A DNA stretch of 64,000 nt from Parabacteroides sp. (GCA_017481945.1 JAFUOJ010000009.1:62001-126000), one strand, 5' to 3'. Positions 9,629-18,463 are shown, numbered from the stretch's first letter. Numbers and translations: made by a program. Notes: generated by a model from the sequence alone, not told the origin.

Positions 9629-10015
9629 TTAACGTTTACTGAACTGGAATCTCTTACGAGCTTTCGGCTGACCTGGTTTCTTACGTTCTACTGAACGAGG
9701 ATCACGTGTAACGAAACCTTCTGCACGAAGAGCTGGTTTATCTTCCGGATTGATTTTAATCAAAGCACGAGCGATAGCCAAACGAGCAGCTTCAGACTGT
9801 CCTTTGAAACCTCCACCTACAAGATTGATTTTAATATCATATTGTTCTGCAACGTTCAACTTTGCGAGCGGCTGCTTAACAATGAACTGAAGGATTGAAG
9901 AAGGGAAATAATTAACAAGATCACGCTTGTTGATAGTAATCTTTCCTGTTCCTTCGCTTACGAATACGCGAGCCACTGCAGCTTTACGTCTTCCTATTGC
10001 ATTTACTACTTCCAT
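9629..10015 (-). CDS. rpsI: 30S ribosomal protein S9
   Basis: 128 residues, complete: N-terminal VNAIGRRKAAVARV, GGGFKGQSEAARLAIARAL, and the terminal basic tail KKPGQPKARKRFQFSKR whose last residues reach the P-site tRNA in the family. The start is 5 bp after the rplM stop, so the two are translationally linked. Confidence 0.97.
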   Translation of the reverse strand: MEVVNAIGRRKAAVARVFVSEGTGKITINKRDLVNYFPSSILQFIVKQPLAKLNVAEQYDIKINLVGGGFKGQSEAARLAIARALIKINPEDKPALRAEGFVTRDPRSVERKKPGQPKARKRFQFSKR

Positions 10016-10020
10016 TGTGA

Positions 10021-10476
10021 TTATTTATATGAGTTTATATCGATTAATTTAGGCTGCTGAGCTTCATGTTTGTGCTCTGTTCCTGCATATACATATAGGT
10101 TGTTCAATAATTTAGCACCTAAACGATTTTTAGGAAGCATACCCTTTACTACTTTACGGAATAGACGATCTTCACCTTTAGCCATCAAATCAGCCGGAGT
10201 ATAAGCGATCTGTCCACCTGGATATCCAGTATATCTCAAATAAATACGATCGTTCCACTTGTTACCTGTTAGAACGATTTTGTCTGCATTGATAACAATC
10301 ACGTTATCACCACAATCAACGTGCGGAGTAAAATTGGGTTTGTACTTACCGCGCAAAAGCTTTGCCACCTTTGCACAAAGACGTCCCAAAGACTGTCCTT
10401 CAGCGTCAACAATGACCCACTCTTTGTTTACAGTTGCTTTGTTTGCAGAAATGGTCTTAAAACTTAAAGTATCCAC
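10021..10476 (-). CDS. rplM: 50S ribosomal protein L13
   Basis: 151 residues with L13 motifs WVIVDAEGQSLGRLCAKVAKLLRGK, HVDCGDNVIVINADKI, RLFRKVVKGMLPKNRLG and a C-terminal HKHEAQQPK. L13 is an early assembly protein of the large subunit. First gene of the minus-strand rplM-rpsI-rpsB-tsf run, preceded by a clear promoter and a leader of about 130 nt. Confidence 0.97.
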   Translation of the reverse strand: MDTLSFKTISANKATVNKEWVIVDAEGQSLGRLCAKVAKLLRGKYKPNFTPHVDCGDNVIVINADKIVLTGNKWNDRIYLRYTGYPGGQIAYTPADLMAKGEDRLFRKVVKGMLPKNRLGAKLLNNLYVYAGTEHKHEAQQPKLIDINSYK

Positions 10477-10534
10477 TTTCTAAAAAAATTAATAAATTAA
10501 TAAATCTAAAAAACAAGAATTTAAACTTCCGCGT

Positions 10535-10568
10535 GCGTTGTCACTACGGACACTTGACGTAACAACGT
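10535..10568 (-). promoter_or_regulatory. Hairpin in the rplM leader RNA
   Basis: In the roughly 130-nt leader of rplM, GCGTTGT (10535-10541) pairs with ACAACGT (10562-10568) over 7 bp, with one G-U pair. Ribosomal-protein operons are often controlled by such leaders; there is no direct evidence here beyond position and pairing. Confidence 0.35.
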
Positions 10569-10612
10569 GCTAAAAATTAAACTCTTAGTACAATTTGATA
10601 ATATTCGGCTTG

Positions 10613-10642
10613 CAAAGGTACGGCTTTTCTCCAAAATACAAA
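10613..10642 (-). promoter_or_regulatory. Promoter of the rplM operon
   Basis: On the minus strand TACCTTTG (10620-10613) is an exact TAnnTTTG element, with TTTG (10642-10639) 18 bp upstream. Transcription would start near 10606, giving a leader of about 130 nt before rplM. Confidence 0.75.
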
Positions 10643-10763
10643 ACTTTTCCCTAAAACTTTTTTCAATCAAAAGTTTACAATTCCCCATATCTTTCTTTTC
10701 TCTATTTTGCTGCAAAATGAGAGATTGATACGATAACAACATTTATTAATAGTGCGCCTATCG

Positions 10764-11582
10764 TCACTTCACAAGTACAATATAAGGAGTCTCTTTTAAT
10801 ATATCACCACGAGTAATATGTTCTACAGATTCATATTGACTATAATCTATCAAAGTTCCATCCGTATCAAGATCCCATAATTTTTGTCCATTCACAAATA
10901 CTTCATCAATCAATTGATACTCTCCTTTAATAGTATGTTGTTCTCCATTTTCATCATAGAAACTTCGAGCTCCTTTTTCATATTTAATCAATTTCCACTT
11001 TATCCGAATTGTATCAGTAGTTATTGTATTATCTGTCATTTCCCATTTAAGAACAGATACACTTTCCATATTCTTATCAAACGTCCGATCGGGAGATATC
11101 GAATACAATTTATACTTTGTATATTTTGCAGGGACATCTGTATTCTTTGGATCATCATAACTATATTCCTTTACCAAGGAATCAAAATGTTCCAGACGAA
11201 TAATAGATGTTCCATGAAGTCCTTCTGCAAACTTCGCTACATACAAAGAATCTAAAAGACAAGAACCTGTATTCTCTCTAACACTTACATTTATCTTTTT
11301 ATAACATTCATCCATCCAAGTGTAAAAAAATGGACGATAGACATTTGTACCCCACCAATCAGCCTTACTACTACTTTCAAGCACATCTTTTTGAGGAGCA
11401 ATATCTAAAAGAGTTACAAACACTCGGTAAGTATTATTCCGATCAAAAAGATCATTCCCGTCCTTATCAACTACAGACAAATTTACATCATAGTGAGGAT
11501 AAAATTCTAAAACATCATGAGACCAATCCACTTTATCACAAGCGACAAATAAAACCAGTAGAATAAAAAGCACATATTTCAT
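10764..11582 (-). CDS. Lipoprotein of unknown function, partner of the C10 protease
   Basis: 272 residues. A signal peptide with lipobox LFVAC makes Cys15 the likely lipidated residue, so the protein sits in the envelope. No known domain was recognised; the body is beta-rich with aspartate-rich loops and a few scattered cysteines. Its start is 9 bp after the stop of the C10 peptidase gene, so the two are co-transcribed. C10 proteases of Streptococcus and Bacteroides are often encoded beside an inhibitor, which would be one reading; a substrate or adhesion role is equally open. Confidence 0.7.
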   Translation of the reverse strand: MKYVLFILLVLFVACDKVDWSHDVLEFYPHYDVNLSVVDKDGNDLFDRNNTYRVFVTLLDIAPQKDVLESSSKADWWGTNVYRPFFYTWMDECYKKINVSVRENTGSCLLDSLYVAKFAEGLHGTSIIRLEHFDSLVKEYSYDDPKNTDVPAKYTKYKLYSISPDRTFDKNMESVSVLKWEMTDNTITTDTIRIKWKLIKYEKGARSFYDENGEQHTIKGEYQLIDEVFVNGQKLWDLDTDGTLIDYSQYESVEHITRGDILKETPYIVLVK

Positions 11583-11591
11583 ATAAAAAAG

Positions 11592-12983
11592 TTATAATAG
11601 TTTATAAATTATCATTTCCTTATTATATTTATAAACAGCTGTTCCCATATCCCAATCATCTGAAACATCAAAATAATTGGTATAATTAAAAAGTCCAGAG
11701 TCCCCCCAATTAAAAGACGTTTTCATATCAAGAATTTCTGTTTTTCTTATTCGTTTATATTCCGTTCCCGCTGGAATTATGCCTGTATCATAGTAAAGAG
11801 AATCATTCATATATCCATAAACTTCATCATACACACGTTCTATATATTTCGCTCCATCCATTATCCAAGCATGTCCCTCTCCTGAATCTGTATATGCCGA
11901 AACAATAGTAGGCTTTCTCCAATATGAGACCATATTAAAAGCTGTAACTCCACTATAATCATACAATTCATGTTCTATTCCTAAATTACATAAAAATTGT
12001 GTTGCCGAACTCATTGACGCAGAAGATCCATTATCTGTATATTCTGTATTAAGTTGTCGTCCAATATAGCCTATCATTAAAGCAGTCTCATTTGTATCTG
12101 CACCATAATAATAAGTTTTAGCCATTGTATTAAAGACAGAGCTTGTCATATTGGAAAATGAATAACTATCATTTTCATAATCTCCTAAACTAAATCCCGT
12201 AGAAGGCATTACTTGAGGGAAACCATGAAAATGATAAAAATAGACCATCTGTGAAACAGCTACAGGCACACATCCAGCAGGACACCTCTCAGTCGTTGAA
12301 TTTTTTTTAAAAGGGACATAGGTATTCCATGGCGTATTTTGTCCCCATTCCGTTTCTAATTGAATTGCATCTGTTTTAAGGGTTTCAGAGACTTCTTCAT
12401 TACCTATATAGACCCAAGTAAGTTCTTCAGCAGAATTTGAGGCCGAAGCCACACGAGTAATATTAGAATCATATTGCGCCCACTCTTTTAAATATAAAGA
12501 TTCTTCGTTATACTCTGTCGTATTTTTTAGGATTCCAATACGATCTTTTTTATCATCTATCCAAATTGATAATCCTGGATGAGAATTAATCTCATCCATA
12601 TTCAAAGAACCCGTTTCTGAATAAGCTAAAATAGCAGGTGTTCGTTTATCTCCAGAGAATAAGCACCAACCATTTGAATAATTAACTAAATACATAATAG
12701 TATCAGTTCCTGAAATAATCGGATCAATAGTTTCTTCTGAAATTGTTCTGGCTTTAACACTTGAAGGGATAGACATAATTGTTTGATTCGCCATATAAGT
12801 TTTAAGTTCCTCTATTGAAACATTAAACACATCAGACGATTCAGCCTTAGTCGTTTTAAAATTAACAACCACTTTGGTTTTTAACTCTGGTTCCGTATTT
12901 TCAGAAAGAAGACTATCCAACTGATTTTCACAACTGGTTAAAAACACACCAATAGTAAGAAATAAGAACAAATACTTTTTCAT
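11592..12983 (-). CDS. C10-family (streptopain-like) cysteine protease, lipoprotein
   Basis: 463 residues. Signal peptide with lipobox LTSC (Cys18), a propeptide of about 200 residues, then the papain-like C10 core. Catalytic Cys238 lies in RCPAGCVPVAVSQ, matching the SpeB pattern, and His371 in GEGHAWIMDG. The N-terminal propeptide contains the WCLFSGDKRTPAILAYSETG stretch typical of C10 zymogens, and EWGQNTPWN marks the start of the mature enzyme. Relatives are streptopain, interpain and the Bacteroides fragilis Bfp proteases, which cleave host proteins. It is transcribed from its own strong promoter with the lipoprotein downstream. The class call is firm; the target is unknown. Confidence 0.92.
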   Translation of the reverse strand: MKKYLFLFLTIGVFLTSCENQLDSLLSENTEPELKTKVVVNFKTTKAESSDVFNVSIEELKTYMANQTIMSIPSSVKARTISEETIDPIISGTDTIMYLVNYSNGWCLFSGDKRTPAILAYSETGSLNMDEINSHPGLSIWIDDKKDRIGILKNTTEYNEESLYLKEWAQYDSNITRVASASNSAEELTWVYIGNEEVSETLKTDAIQLETEWGQNTPWNTYVPFKKNSTTERCPAGCVPVAVSQMVYFYHFHGFPQVMPSTGFSLGDYENDSYSFSNMTSSVFNTMAKTYYYGADTNETALMIGYIGRQLNTEYTDNGSSASMSSATQFLCNLGIEHELYDYSGVTAFNMVSYWRKPTIVSAYTDSGEGHAWIMDGAKYIERVYDEVYGYMNDSLYYDTGIIPAGTEYKRIRKTEILDMKTSFNWGDSGLFNYTNYFDVSDDWDMGTAVYKYNKEMIIYKLL

Positions 12984-13140
12984 AACACAATATTTTAAGA
13001 ATTAATATTTATAAAATATCTTAACCCCAATAATTACCACCATTATAATGAATCCATACAATAAGTACCCAATTCTAAATTGCCTAAATGACAGAAGCAA
13101 ACATTCATCTCCTTACAGAGAGGGACCAACATATCTTATT

Positions 13141-13172
13141 CAAAGATAAGATCATTTTCTTTTAAAAACAAA
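13141..13172 (-). promoter_or_regulatory. Promoter of the C10 protease operon
   Basis: Minus strand: TTTG (13172-13169), 20 bp, then TATCTTTG (13148-13141), a textbook Bacteroidetes promoter. The -7 element is embedded in an inverted repeat ATCTTAT/ATAAGAT. The predicted leader is about 150 nt. The rest of the 12984-13536 gap has no gene; it holds a short repeat and a terminator, listed separately. Confidence 0.75.
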
Positions 13173-13314
13173 AAAAATTGCTCAAAACATAAAAATAATA
13201 ATACATCTCATACCTCTTAAATTTTCTCGTTAAAGTTAGCACTTTTTTCTCAATCAATAGTATTCATACAGTTTTACCTACAAAGTAAAAATAGAAGCAG
13301 AGCCATTTAAATTA

Positions 13315-13385
13315 GCTGCCGAGCTATAAAAATTGGCTGCCGAGAGAATATAGCATTCCTAAGCAGGCAAATATAATTCTCTGCC
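13315..13385. repeat. Short GC-rich repeats, GCTGCCGAG family
   Basis: GCTGCCGAG occurs at 13315-13323 and 13336-13344, 21 bp apart, followed by inverted relatives GCAGGC (13363) and CTGCC (13381). These stand out in AT-rich DNA and resemble the TGCCGACA repeats at 44183-44284. No function known. Confidence 0.5.
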
Positions 13386-13452
13386 TAAGAAAAATTATTT
13401 CCCCGGTTAGCAATAAAAAAAGCACAATGAGGCTATAAATATTTCATAAAAC

Positions 13453-13481
13453 AAAAAGGAGTCTCTTGGTAGAAACTCCTT
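13453..13481 (-). terminator. Terminator of the cluster I peptide-propeller operon
   Basis: Stem AAGGAGT (13456-13462) / ACTCCTT (13475-13481), with the A-run at 13453-13457 acting as a U-tract on the minus strand, about 55 bp after the propeller stop codon. Confidence 0.8.
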
Positions 13482-13536
13482 CTCATTTAAAGTGTAAAAA
13501 TTTTGTGACTGCTCCTTGTCCCTTTATAGAAAGAAT

Positions 13537-14589
13537 TTACAGATTATATAAAATAATCGGTTCATCACTTTCCGCACAAGTAGCTATGAGCATATTTCTT
13601 TTCTCATCAATTTCAAAGCCCATAATGTTTTTATCTAAAATGTATTTCCGAATAGGTTTACCTTTTAAATCAAACATATAGATGAAATGACCTCCATTAG
13701 GCGCTTCCTCTCCTCGTTTATAATATTGGTGACGTTCTTCCCAAGACATACCATCAAAGAGAGCATAAATGTATTTGTCCGTAACTTGTACATCAGTGAA
13801 CCCTTTGATTCCATTCGGAAAACTTTCACCTTTATGTTCCTTATAACGAGGCTCACCAGCAGGACCATATAAAACAATCTGCTTTCCTGTCTTCAAATTG
13901 TGTATTTCAACCACTTCTCCTAATTGAGTGACAAGTGCATAGATATTGTTTTTAGGATTATAGTCCGTAAACGTACGCCAAGCCTGCGCCAAAGCAACAT
14001 TTCTGTTTTCCTTATGTTCTTCAGTCGGAATCTCCCCTATATCTTGGATTGATTGTCCGTCATGACTCACTTCATGATAACGACATTCCCCAGAATAATT
14101 CGGAATTAAAAAGTTTTTATCTGTTCGATAGAAATCTAAAGAACGGATAAGACTTTTGTTTAGAGGAATATCTTCAACACGTGAAACTGTTTTTGCTTCA
14201 GGTGAAAGTGTCCAACGAGTAACTATCATCCGGTTTGCGTCTAATGTATAGATAGAATCCGGAGAATGAAAACGTACTCCGTCTGCCGAGAGAACTTCTT
14301 CAGGACCTTCCCCACGTTTTCCAAAGGAGGCAATGAATTGCCAATCTGGATAAGAATAAACATGATAAAAATATTCATTTGGATGTAAGTCCATCAGAAT
14401 GGCCATGTTTTCTTTTATTGCTACCCGATAGAGATAACGATAAAAAACAGAGTCCAAAGAGACTTCTTGTCCCGTAATATTTTTTTCTTCTTTAAACTGG
14501 TTATAATGAGAAATACCTGTCTCAGAAGGGCCAGTACAAGAAAAAAGGAGAGATACTCCTAATGATAAAAAGGATAAAATACGTTTCAT
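13537..14589 (-). CDS. 6-bladed beta-propeller lipoprotein (TolB-like, BF3164 type), cluster I
   Basis: 350 residues with a lipoprotein signal (LLFSC, Cys18), so anchored in the envelope facing the periplasm or surface. The family hallmark after blade 1 is seen as FGKRGEGPEEVLSADGV; later blades show IYTLDANRM, IYALVTQLGEVVEIHNL and FIYMFDLKGKPIRKYILD. Such TolB-like lipoproteins are common in Bacteroidales and often lie beside NVEALA peptides; none has a proven role that I can cite. It begins 9 bp after the peptide gene stop, so they share one transcript. Its central part is close to identical to the propeller at 48070-49119, while the signal peptide and C-terminal third differ, which suggests gene conversion between the two clusters. 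Confidence 0.85.
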   Translation of the reverse strand: MKRILSFLSLGVSLLFSCTGPSETGISHYNQFKEEKNITGQEVSLDSVFYRYLYRVAIKENMAILMDLHPNEYFYHVYSYPDWQFIASFGKRGEGPEEVLSADGVRFHSPDSIYTLDANRMIVTRWTLSPEAKTVSRVEDIPLNKSLIRSLDFYRTDKNFLIPNYSGECRYHEVSHDGQSIQDIGEIPTEEHKENRNVALAQAWRTFTDYNPKNNIYALVTQLGEVVEIHNLKTGKQIVLYGPAGEPRYKEHKGESFPNGIKGFTDVQVTDKYIYALFDGMSWEERHQYYKRGEEAPNGGHFIYMFDLKGKPIRKYILDKNIMGFEIDEKRNMLIATCAESDEPIILYNL

Positions 14590-14598
14590 TTGTCTACT

Positions 14599-14826
14599 TT
14601 AGGGTCTTAAACTAAATCCACTGTATTTAACTTCTACTCTATAGCCATAACAATCAACATCTCCACTACCGATACAATAGTAATTCTCTGTAGGTCCTTC
14701 TCCTTGCGCTAAAGCCTCAATATTCTTAAAAGTTAAATCTGTTAATTGTTTTTTCTCCATTGAAAAGAAAAAACATCCACTTAAACATAAGAGTACTAAT
14801 CCAATTTTAATTTTGTTTTTCTTCAT
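14599..14826 (-). CDS. NVEALA-family precursor peptide, cluster I
   Basis: 75 residues. Basic start, hydrophobic segment (residues 7-22), then the family motif LTFKNIEALAQGEG (31-44) and a 31-residue tail with two cysteines (C51, C59; spacing CX7C) ending in GFSLRP. The A-L-A at 38-40 fits the -3/-1 rule of type I signal peptidases and would release a 35-residue peptide. An LSGC lipobox-like run at 15-18 is also present but has no counterpart in the other three precursors. It is first gene of a minus-strand unit with the propeller at 13537 and is divergent from the membrane regulator at 14938. The closest relative in this window is the peptide at 47830. Exported peptide identity is well supported; its activity is unknown. 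Confidence 0.88.
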   Translation of the reverse strand: MKKNKIKIGLVLLCLSGCFFFSMEKKQLTDLTFKNIEALAQGEGPTENYYCIGSGDVDCYGYRVEVKYSGFSLRP

Positions 14827-14859
14827 TTTAAAATTATTTTTTGATTAAAAATATGATTG

Positions 14860-14880
14860 TATTTTTGTGTTGCAAAAATA
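14860..14880. promoter_or_regulatory. Palindromic divergent promoter core between peptide and regulator
   Basis: TATTTTTG (14860-14867) - TGTTG - CAAAAATA (14873-14880) is a perfect 8-5-8 inverted repeat, and each arm is an exact TAnnTTTG -7 element, one per strand. The minus-strand copy starts about 46 bp upstream of the peptide gene, the plus-strand copy about 70 bp upstream of the regulator gene. Two polymerases could not occupy both at once, so the genes may compete. No good -33 elements are visible, which suits activator control. Confidence 0.6.
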
Positions 14881-14937
14881 TAATGAATTAATAAAAAAAA
14901 GTCGATTTTACTGTTTTTTCTAATTAGAATTTTAAAA

Positions 14938-16170
14938 ATGATAGTTATAATTAAAAATAAACTTTTCTTACAACTATTATCTTCAATCTTAATATTCTTT
15001 TATTTAGAAGGATGTTTATTTCTTAATCAACGAAAAATAAAAACATTAAAATCTTTTTCTATTTTTTCAAACTCTGTTCAAACAGAAAGGAGATTATCTA
15101 CCCAAATTACAATAGGTTATTATAATCCTGATTTATCTCCGAATAAAGAAATTACGAGAAAAGAAAAAGAAGAATGGCTTTGGCAAAATTATTTTATAAG
15201 AAAAGATCCCAATCGTACTCATTTAGATAGTATATTCAATGCAGAACTTACGAAAGAAGGAATATTAGGGAAAGGGGTTATTTATTGTACTTATCGAAAT
15301 AAAGAGACTTGTAGTTCTCCAGATACTCTTTTCAAAAAGAATGCAATTCCTTTAGAACCAATTGTTTTTCGTATCAATGAAAAAGAAGAAAATAATATTA
15401 TTCTTCAAGCCTATGTACAAATCTCCTTTTGGGGAATATTATTTCAAACGACAGAAGTGTATTTCCTTTTCTTTATTTGGATTTTATTGATAATCGGGAT
15501 TATTTACAAGAATAAAAAGGCAAAAGAGAAAGATTTAGCAATAAAAATCAAATTTAAAAGATTGAATGAACTAAGAATACAAGAAGAACAGAAGTTACAA
15601 AAAGAAACTCTAAGACACAATCATTTAGAGAAAATGTATAAAAAGCAAGAGTTTAAAATGAAGAAAGAGTTGGCATTATTAGAGAGACAAAGAAAAAAGG
15701 AACAAAAACAGTATCTATTAGCACAAAAGGAGCAAGAAGATCAAAAGAGAACAAAAGAATTGAAAAATAAAATGGGACAAAACCATAAAAACAAAGTTGT
15801 TCAAATCTCTCAAACTACCAAAATCACATGGACTCAATTACCGAATGGTTTACTTTTTAACAGAGAGCAGGCTGTATTTCTTTATAAAAAAGAAATATTT
15901 AAATTATCACCAAGTATGGCAGATATTTTTACTTGTTTCCTCGAAGCTGAACAAAATCTTTTAACCTATTCACAAATTTATTCTAAACCTTTCAAACGAA
16001 AAGAAAAAGAAATACTTTCTGCTTCTGAAAGAGCAACAATTAACACTTCAATTACGCGCTTACGTAAGTTTCTGGTTCCATTTCCTTTCATTCATATTTC
16101 GACTCACAAAGGAATTGGTTATCAATTAGTAATAACAGAGATTGAAGAAGATACTCCTATTTCTGAATAA
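14938..16170 (+). CDS. Membrane-bound one-component regulator with OmpR-like C-terminal domain, cluster I
   Basis: 410 residues. TM1 about 8-28; extracytoplasmic part 29-168 with DPNRTHLDSIFNAELTKEGILGKG and a Cys pair in IYCTYRNKETCSS; TM2 about 172-193; a long Lys/Glu/Gln coiled coil 195-290; then a winged helix with the OmpR/PhoB hallmarks (ITRLRKFL ... HISTHKGIGYQLVI) at the C-terminus. The periplasmic part resembles the sensor domains of Bacteroidetes RprX-like histidine kinases, but the kinase is replaced by the coiled coil and DNA-binding domain, a ToxR/CadC-like logic with reversed domain order. Divergent from the NVEALA peptide gene, which is the likely target. Very AT-rich. A paralogue with the same layout is at 46488-47630. 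Confidence 0.85.
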   Translation: MIVIIKNKLFLQLLSSILIFFYLEGCLFLNQRKIKTLKSFSIFSNSVQTERRLSTQITIGYYNPDLSPNKEITRKEKEEWLWQNYFIRKDPNRTHLDSIFNAELTKEGILGKGVIYCTYRNKETCSSPDTLFKKNAIPLEPIVFRINEKEENNIILQAYVQISFWGILFQTTEVYFLFFIWILLIIGIIYKNKKAKEKDLAIKIKFKRLNELRIQEEQKLQKETLRHNHLEKMYKKQEFKMKKELALLERQRKKEQKQYLLAQKEQEDQKRTKELKNKMGQNHKNKVVQISQTTKITWTQLPNGLLFNREQAVFLYKKEIFKLSPSMADIFTCFLEAEQNLLTYSQIYSKPFKRKEKEILSASERATINTSITRLRKFLVPFPFIHISTHKGIGYQLVITEIEEDTPISE

Positions 16171-16208
16171 AAAAATCCCCTCTTACTTCAGTCTGAGAAT
16201 AAGAGGGG
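16169..16208 (-). terminator. Terminator between regulator and convergent propeller operon
   Basis: 9-bp stem CCCCTCTTA (16177-16185) / TAAGAGGGG (16200-16208). The A-run just left of it (16169-16175) is a U-tract only on the minus strand, so it mainly ends the propeller operon coming from 18444. Confidence 0.8.
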
Positions 16209-16269
16209 TACCTGAAAAATTATAGTTTTAAATTCTCTTTCATTAAAAGAGTCGTACAACTTCTATTAT

Positions 16270-17328
16270 TTACAAATCAAAATCAAATGAGACAATATGA
16301 AACTCAGGGGAACTGCTGATACCATAAATCTTTTTATTTATTGAATCAACCGTAAAAGTTAAAATCCCTTGATCTAACAGTAAGCGTTTCAACGGCTTGC
16401 CATTCCAATCAAAGATGAAAAGCTGCCGACTATTCTCATCATAATTCTCACTATCAACTTTGTTTCCATTATATAGAACAAAGAATGTATCCCCTACAAT
16501 TACAGGATTATAATACCCCTCTCTTTGCTCACCTTTTTGTGGTCTTGCAATTATCACTTTCTCTTTGTGAATTTCTTGAAAAGGAGATATAAACTGATCT
16601 GGTCCATGCAATCGATGTAATAAGATACCCTCCGAACTGTAAATTTCAATCAGGTCAGTCCAATTATAACACAGAATTATCCTGCCATCCGGAGTTACAG
16701 TATACGAGAATTGAAACATCTCTCGTTTTTCAACATCGGTAAAATCTGCTTTTGTCTCCGGGTACGAACCCAATTGCCTGATCTCTTCTCCCTGTTGATT
16801 TAGTAAAGCCAATCGATGAGTTCCGCGAAACAACGGAGCAACAATATTGGATTGTTTATCTCTTGCAATATCCTCCAATATTTGTTGTTTAAGCTTTATC
16901 TTATGGATAGATCGAGGCTGAATATCACGAACAAACGCTTGGATATCATATTCCATTAATGTTTTCTTTGCAATATCATATAATTGTAAAGATTGTGTAC
17001 CTTTTACAAAACTGGGTTGTAACATATCCTCCGGTCCGTTTCCATTCGTTATTCTGTCACCTATTTTTGTATTTGTATTTAGATTAAACAGGCTGATATG
17101 CTTTTCTTCTCCGGAATTGATTGTAATCAGGAAAGAATCAATCACTTGTATCCGGATAGGTTTCATGACCGTATTTCCAAAAGTCAACTCTTTTCCTTTT
17201 AGTTCTATTGTTTCTGAAAAATGATCCAAACTGAATGTTTTTGCCTGCTGATAAGTCTCTGATCCATTGTCACAAGAAGAGAGACAGAGCAAAAACAAAA
17301 TAATAATAGAATATAAATTCTTTTCCAT
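16270..17328 (-). CDS. 6-bladed beta-propeller lipoprotein (TolB-like), cluster I
   Basis: 352 residues, lipobox LSSC (Cys19). Family landmarks are GDRITNGNGPEDMLQPSFVKG after blade 1, ILCYNWTDLIEIYSSEGILLHRL in the middle and FDWNGKPLKRLLLDQGILTFTVD in the last blade. Second gene of a minus-strand pair with the propeller at 17341-18444 (12 bp gap) and convergent with the regulator gene. Sequence similarity to the other propellers in the window is low outside these landmarks, so it is an old paralogue. The fold is clear from the motifs; ligand and role are unknown. Confidence 0.8.
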   Translation of the reverse strand: MEKNLYSIIILFLLCLSSCDNGSETYQQAKTFSLDHFSETIELKGKELTFGNTVMKPIRIQVIDSFLITINSGEEKHISLFNLNTNTKIGDRITNGNGPEDMLQPSFVKGTQSLQLYDIAKKTLMEYDIQAFVRDIQPRSIHKIKLKQQILEDIARDKQSNIVAPLFRGTHRLALLNQQGEEIRQLGSYPETKADFTDVEKREMFQFSYTVTPDGRIILCYNWTDLIEIYSSEGILLHRLHGPDQFISPFQEIHKEKVIIARPQKGEQREGYYNPVIVGDTFFVLYNGNKVDSENYDENSRQLFIFDWNGKPLKRLLLDQGILTFTVDSINKKIYGISSSPEFHIVSFDFDL

Positions 17329-17340
17329 ATATCAATTTTA

Positions 17341-18444
17341 TTAATTGTTTCCGAATACTGTAGATAAGTCTAAAATGATAATTGAAGGATTGGTCTCCCC
17401 TAAAGAGACCGTTTCGCTTGATTCCAAAGGGTAACCTATGAAATAAAGTAAATTCTCGCTGGTCAGTACTTGAGGTGCATATAAATAAGAATCTGGAGTA
17501 ATTCCCTCTGGTTGTTTTATAAAGAATTCCTTCTGAGTCTCTTTCTGAATAAACCAATGATATATGGAATTTCCTTTCTGATTAGGGACATGCTCCGCTA
17601 TTAAAAGATAAATATACTGGTTGTTTTCCAAGTAACATTGAATGTTGGCATAATTCTTTTTTTGAAGATAAGGAAGTAATTGCATAGGATCCGAAGGAAA
17701 GTCTTGAAGATTAATTGCTAAGTTCCCTAAAGAGACATTATATGTTTCTACTAATTCATGCTTTTGTATCCTATACAAATGAGTATTGAATCCTTCGTGA
17801 AAAGTAAGATAGTCATCTCCTTTATGAAAGTTTTGCTCCATAAGAGGAAGCATTTTAGGATTAGACTCCAAATAACCTCCAACTTTATTTAGTGTTTGAT
17901 CTGTTTTGTAAACTTTGTTGTTGCCATTCAGATTATTATTTCCCAGATAAAACCAATAAGTCTGTTCATCCTCTTTACAAAATGAAAATGCAGGGTAACT
18001 ATGAGGTATTTTCTTTAGAAAAGCACCTGAACTTATATATTGACAAATAGCGTCCTGCCCTAACACCTCAATAGATCCATCTGTCGGATTTATTTGTACA
18101 TCTGTTAATCCCATATAATCACCAGGCCCCGAACCGAGATTCCCTATTTTTGTTAGAAATTTCCCTTCACGATTAAATTGAAGTATTTGTCCTCCTGACT
18201 GTTTTGAATAAACCAGATAGTAATCTTTATGGACGGCTAAAGCAGGATAGGCAGCAATCAAAGAGGTATCATTCATCTCTAACGAAACCATATTTTTCTC
18301 TTTGAAAAAGGGGACTTTCTCAAAAGTAACTGATTGTTCTTTTTTAAATACAAGATTACCTTTTTCCTCTTGTATTTGTTCTTTACAACTTGTATACAGA
18401 CAAATAACTAATAAGATTAGCACTTTTAAACTAAGATTTTTCAT
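17341..18444 (-). CDS. 6-bladed beta-propeller lipoprotein, cluster I
   Basis: 367 residues from the ATG at 18444, which gives a lipoprotein signal MKNLSLKVLILLVICLYTSC (Cys20). A longer open frame to 18672 has no signal peptide and runs into the divergent channel gene, so it is rejected. Propeller landmarks are LVYSKQSGGQILQFNREGKFLTKIG, then the conserved GNLGSGPGDYMGLTDVQI and a last blade with ENLLYFIGYPLES. Leads a two-gene operon with 16270-17328. An 11-bp inverted repeat lies just upstream. Confidence 0.8.
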   Translation of the reverse strand: MKNLSLKVLILLVICLYTSCKEQIQEEKGNLVFKKEQSVTFEKVPFFKEKNMVSLEMNDTSLIAAYPALAVHKDYYLVYSKQSGGQILQFNREGKFLTKIGNLGSGPGDYMGLTDVQINPTDGSIEVLGQDAICQYISSGAFLKKIPHSYPAFSFCKEDEQTYWFYLGNNNLNGNNKVYKTDQTLNKVGGYLESNPKMLPLMEQNFHKGDDYLTFHEGFNTHLYRIQKHELVETYNVSLGNLAINLQDFPSDPMQLLPYLQKKNYANIQCYLENNQYIYLLIAEHVPNQKGNSIYHWFIQKETQKEFFIKQPEGITPDSYLYAPQVLTSENLLYFIGYPLESSETVSLGETNPSIIILDLSTVFGNN

Positions 18445-18463
18445 GTTATTATATATTTGTGTG

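Noticed and set aside
10521..10742. Minus-strand ORF of 73 codons upstream of rplM
   Set aside because: It runs across the rplM promoter and leader, and its protein looks random.
14599..14826. NVEALA peptide at 14599 as a lipoprotein, because of LSGC at residues 15-18
   Set aside because: The cysteine is not kept in the three other precursors, and cleavage there would leave the pro-part attached, unlike the shared A-L-A site.
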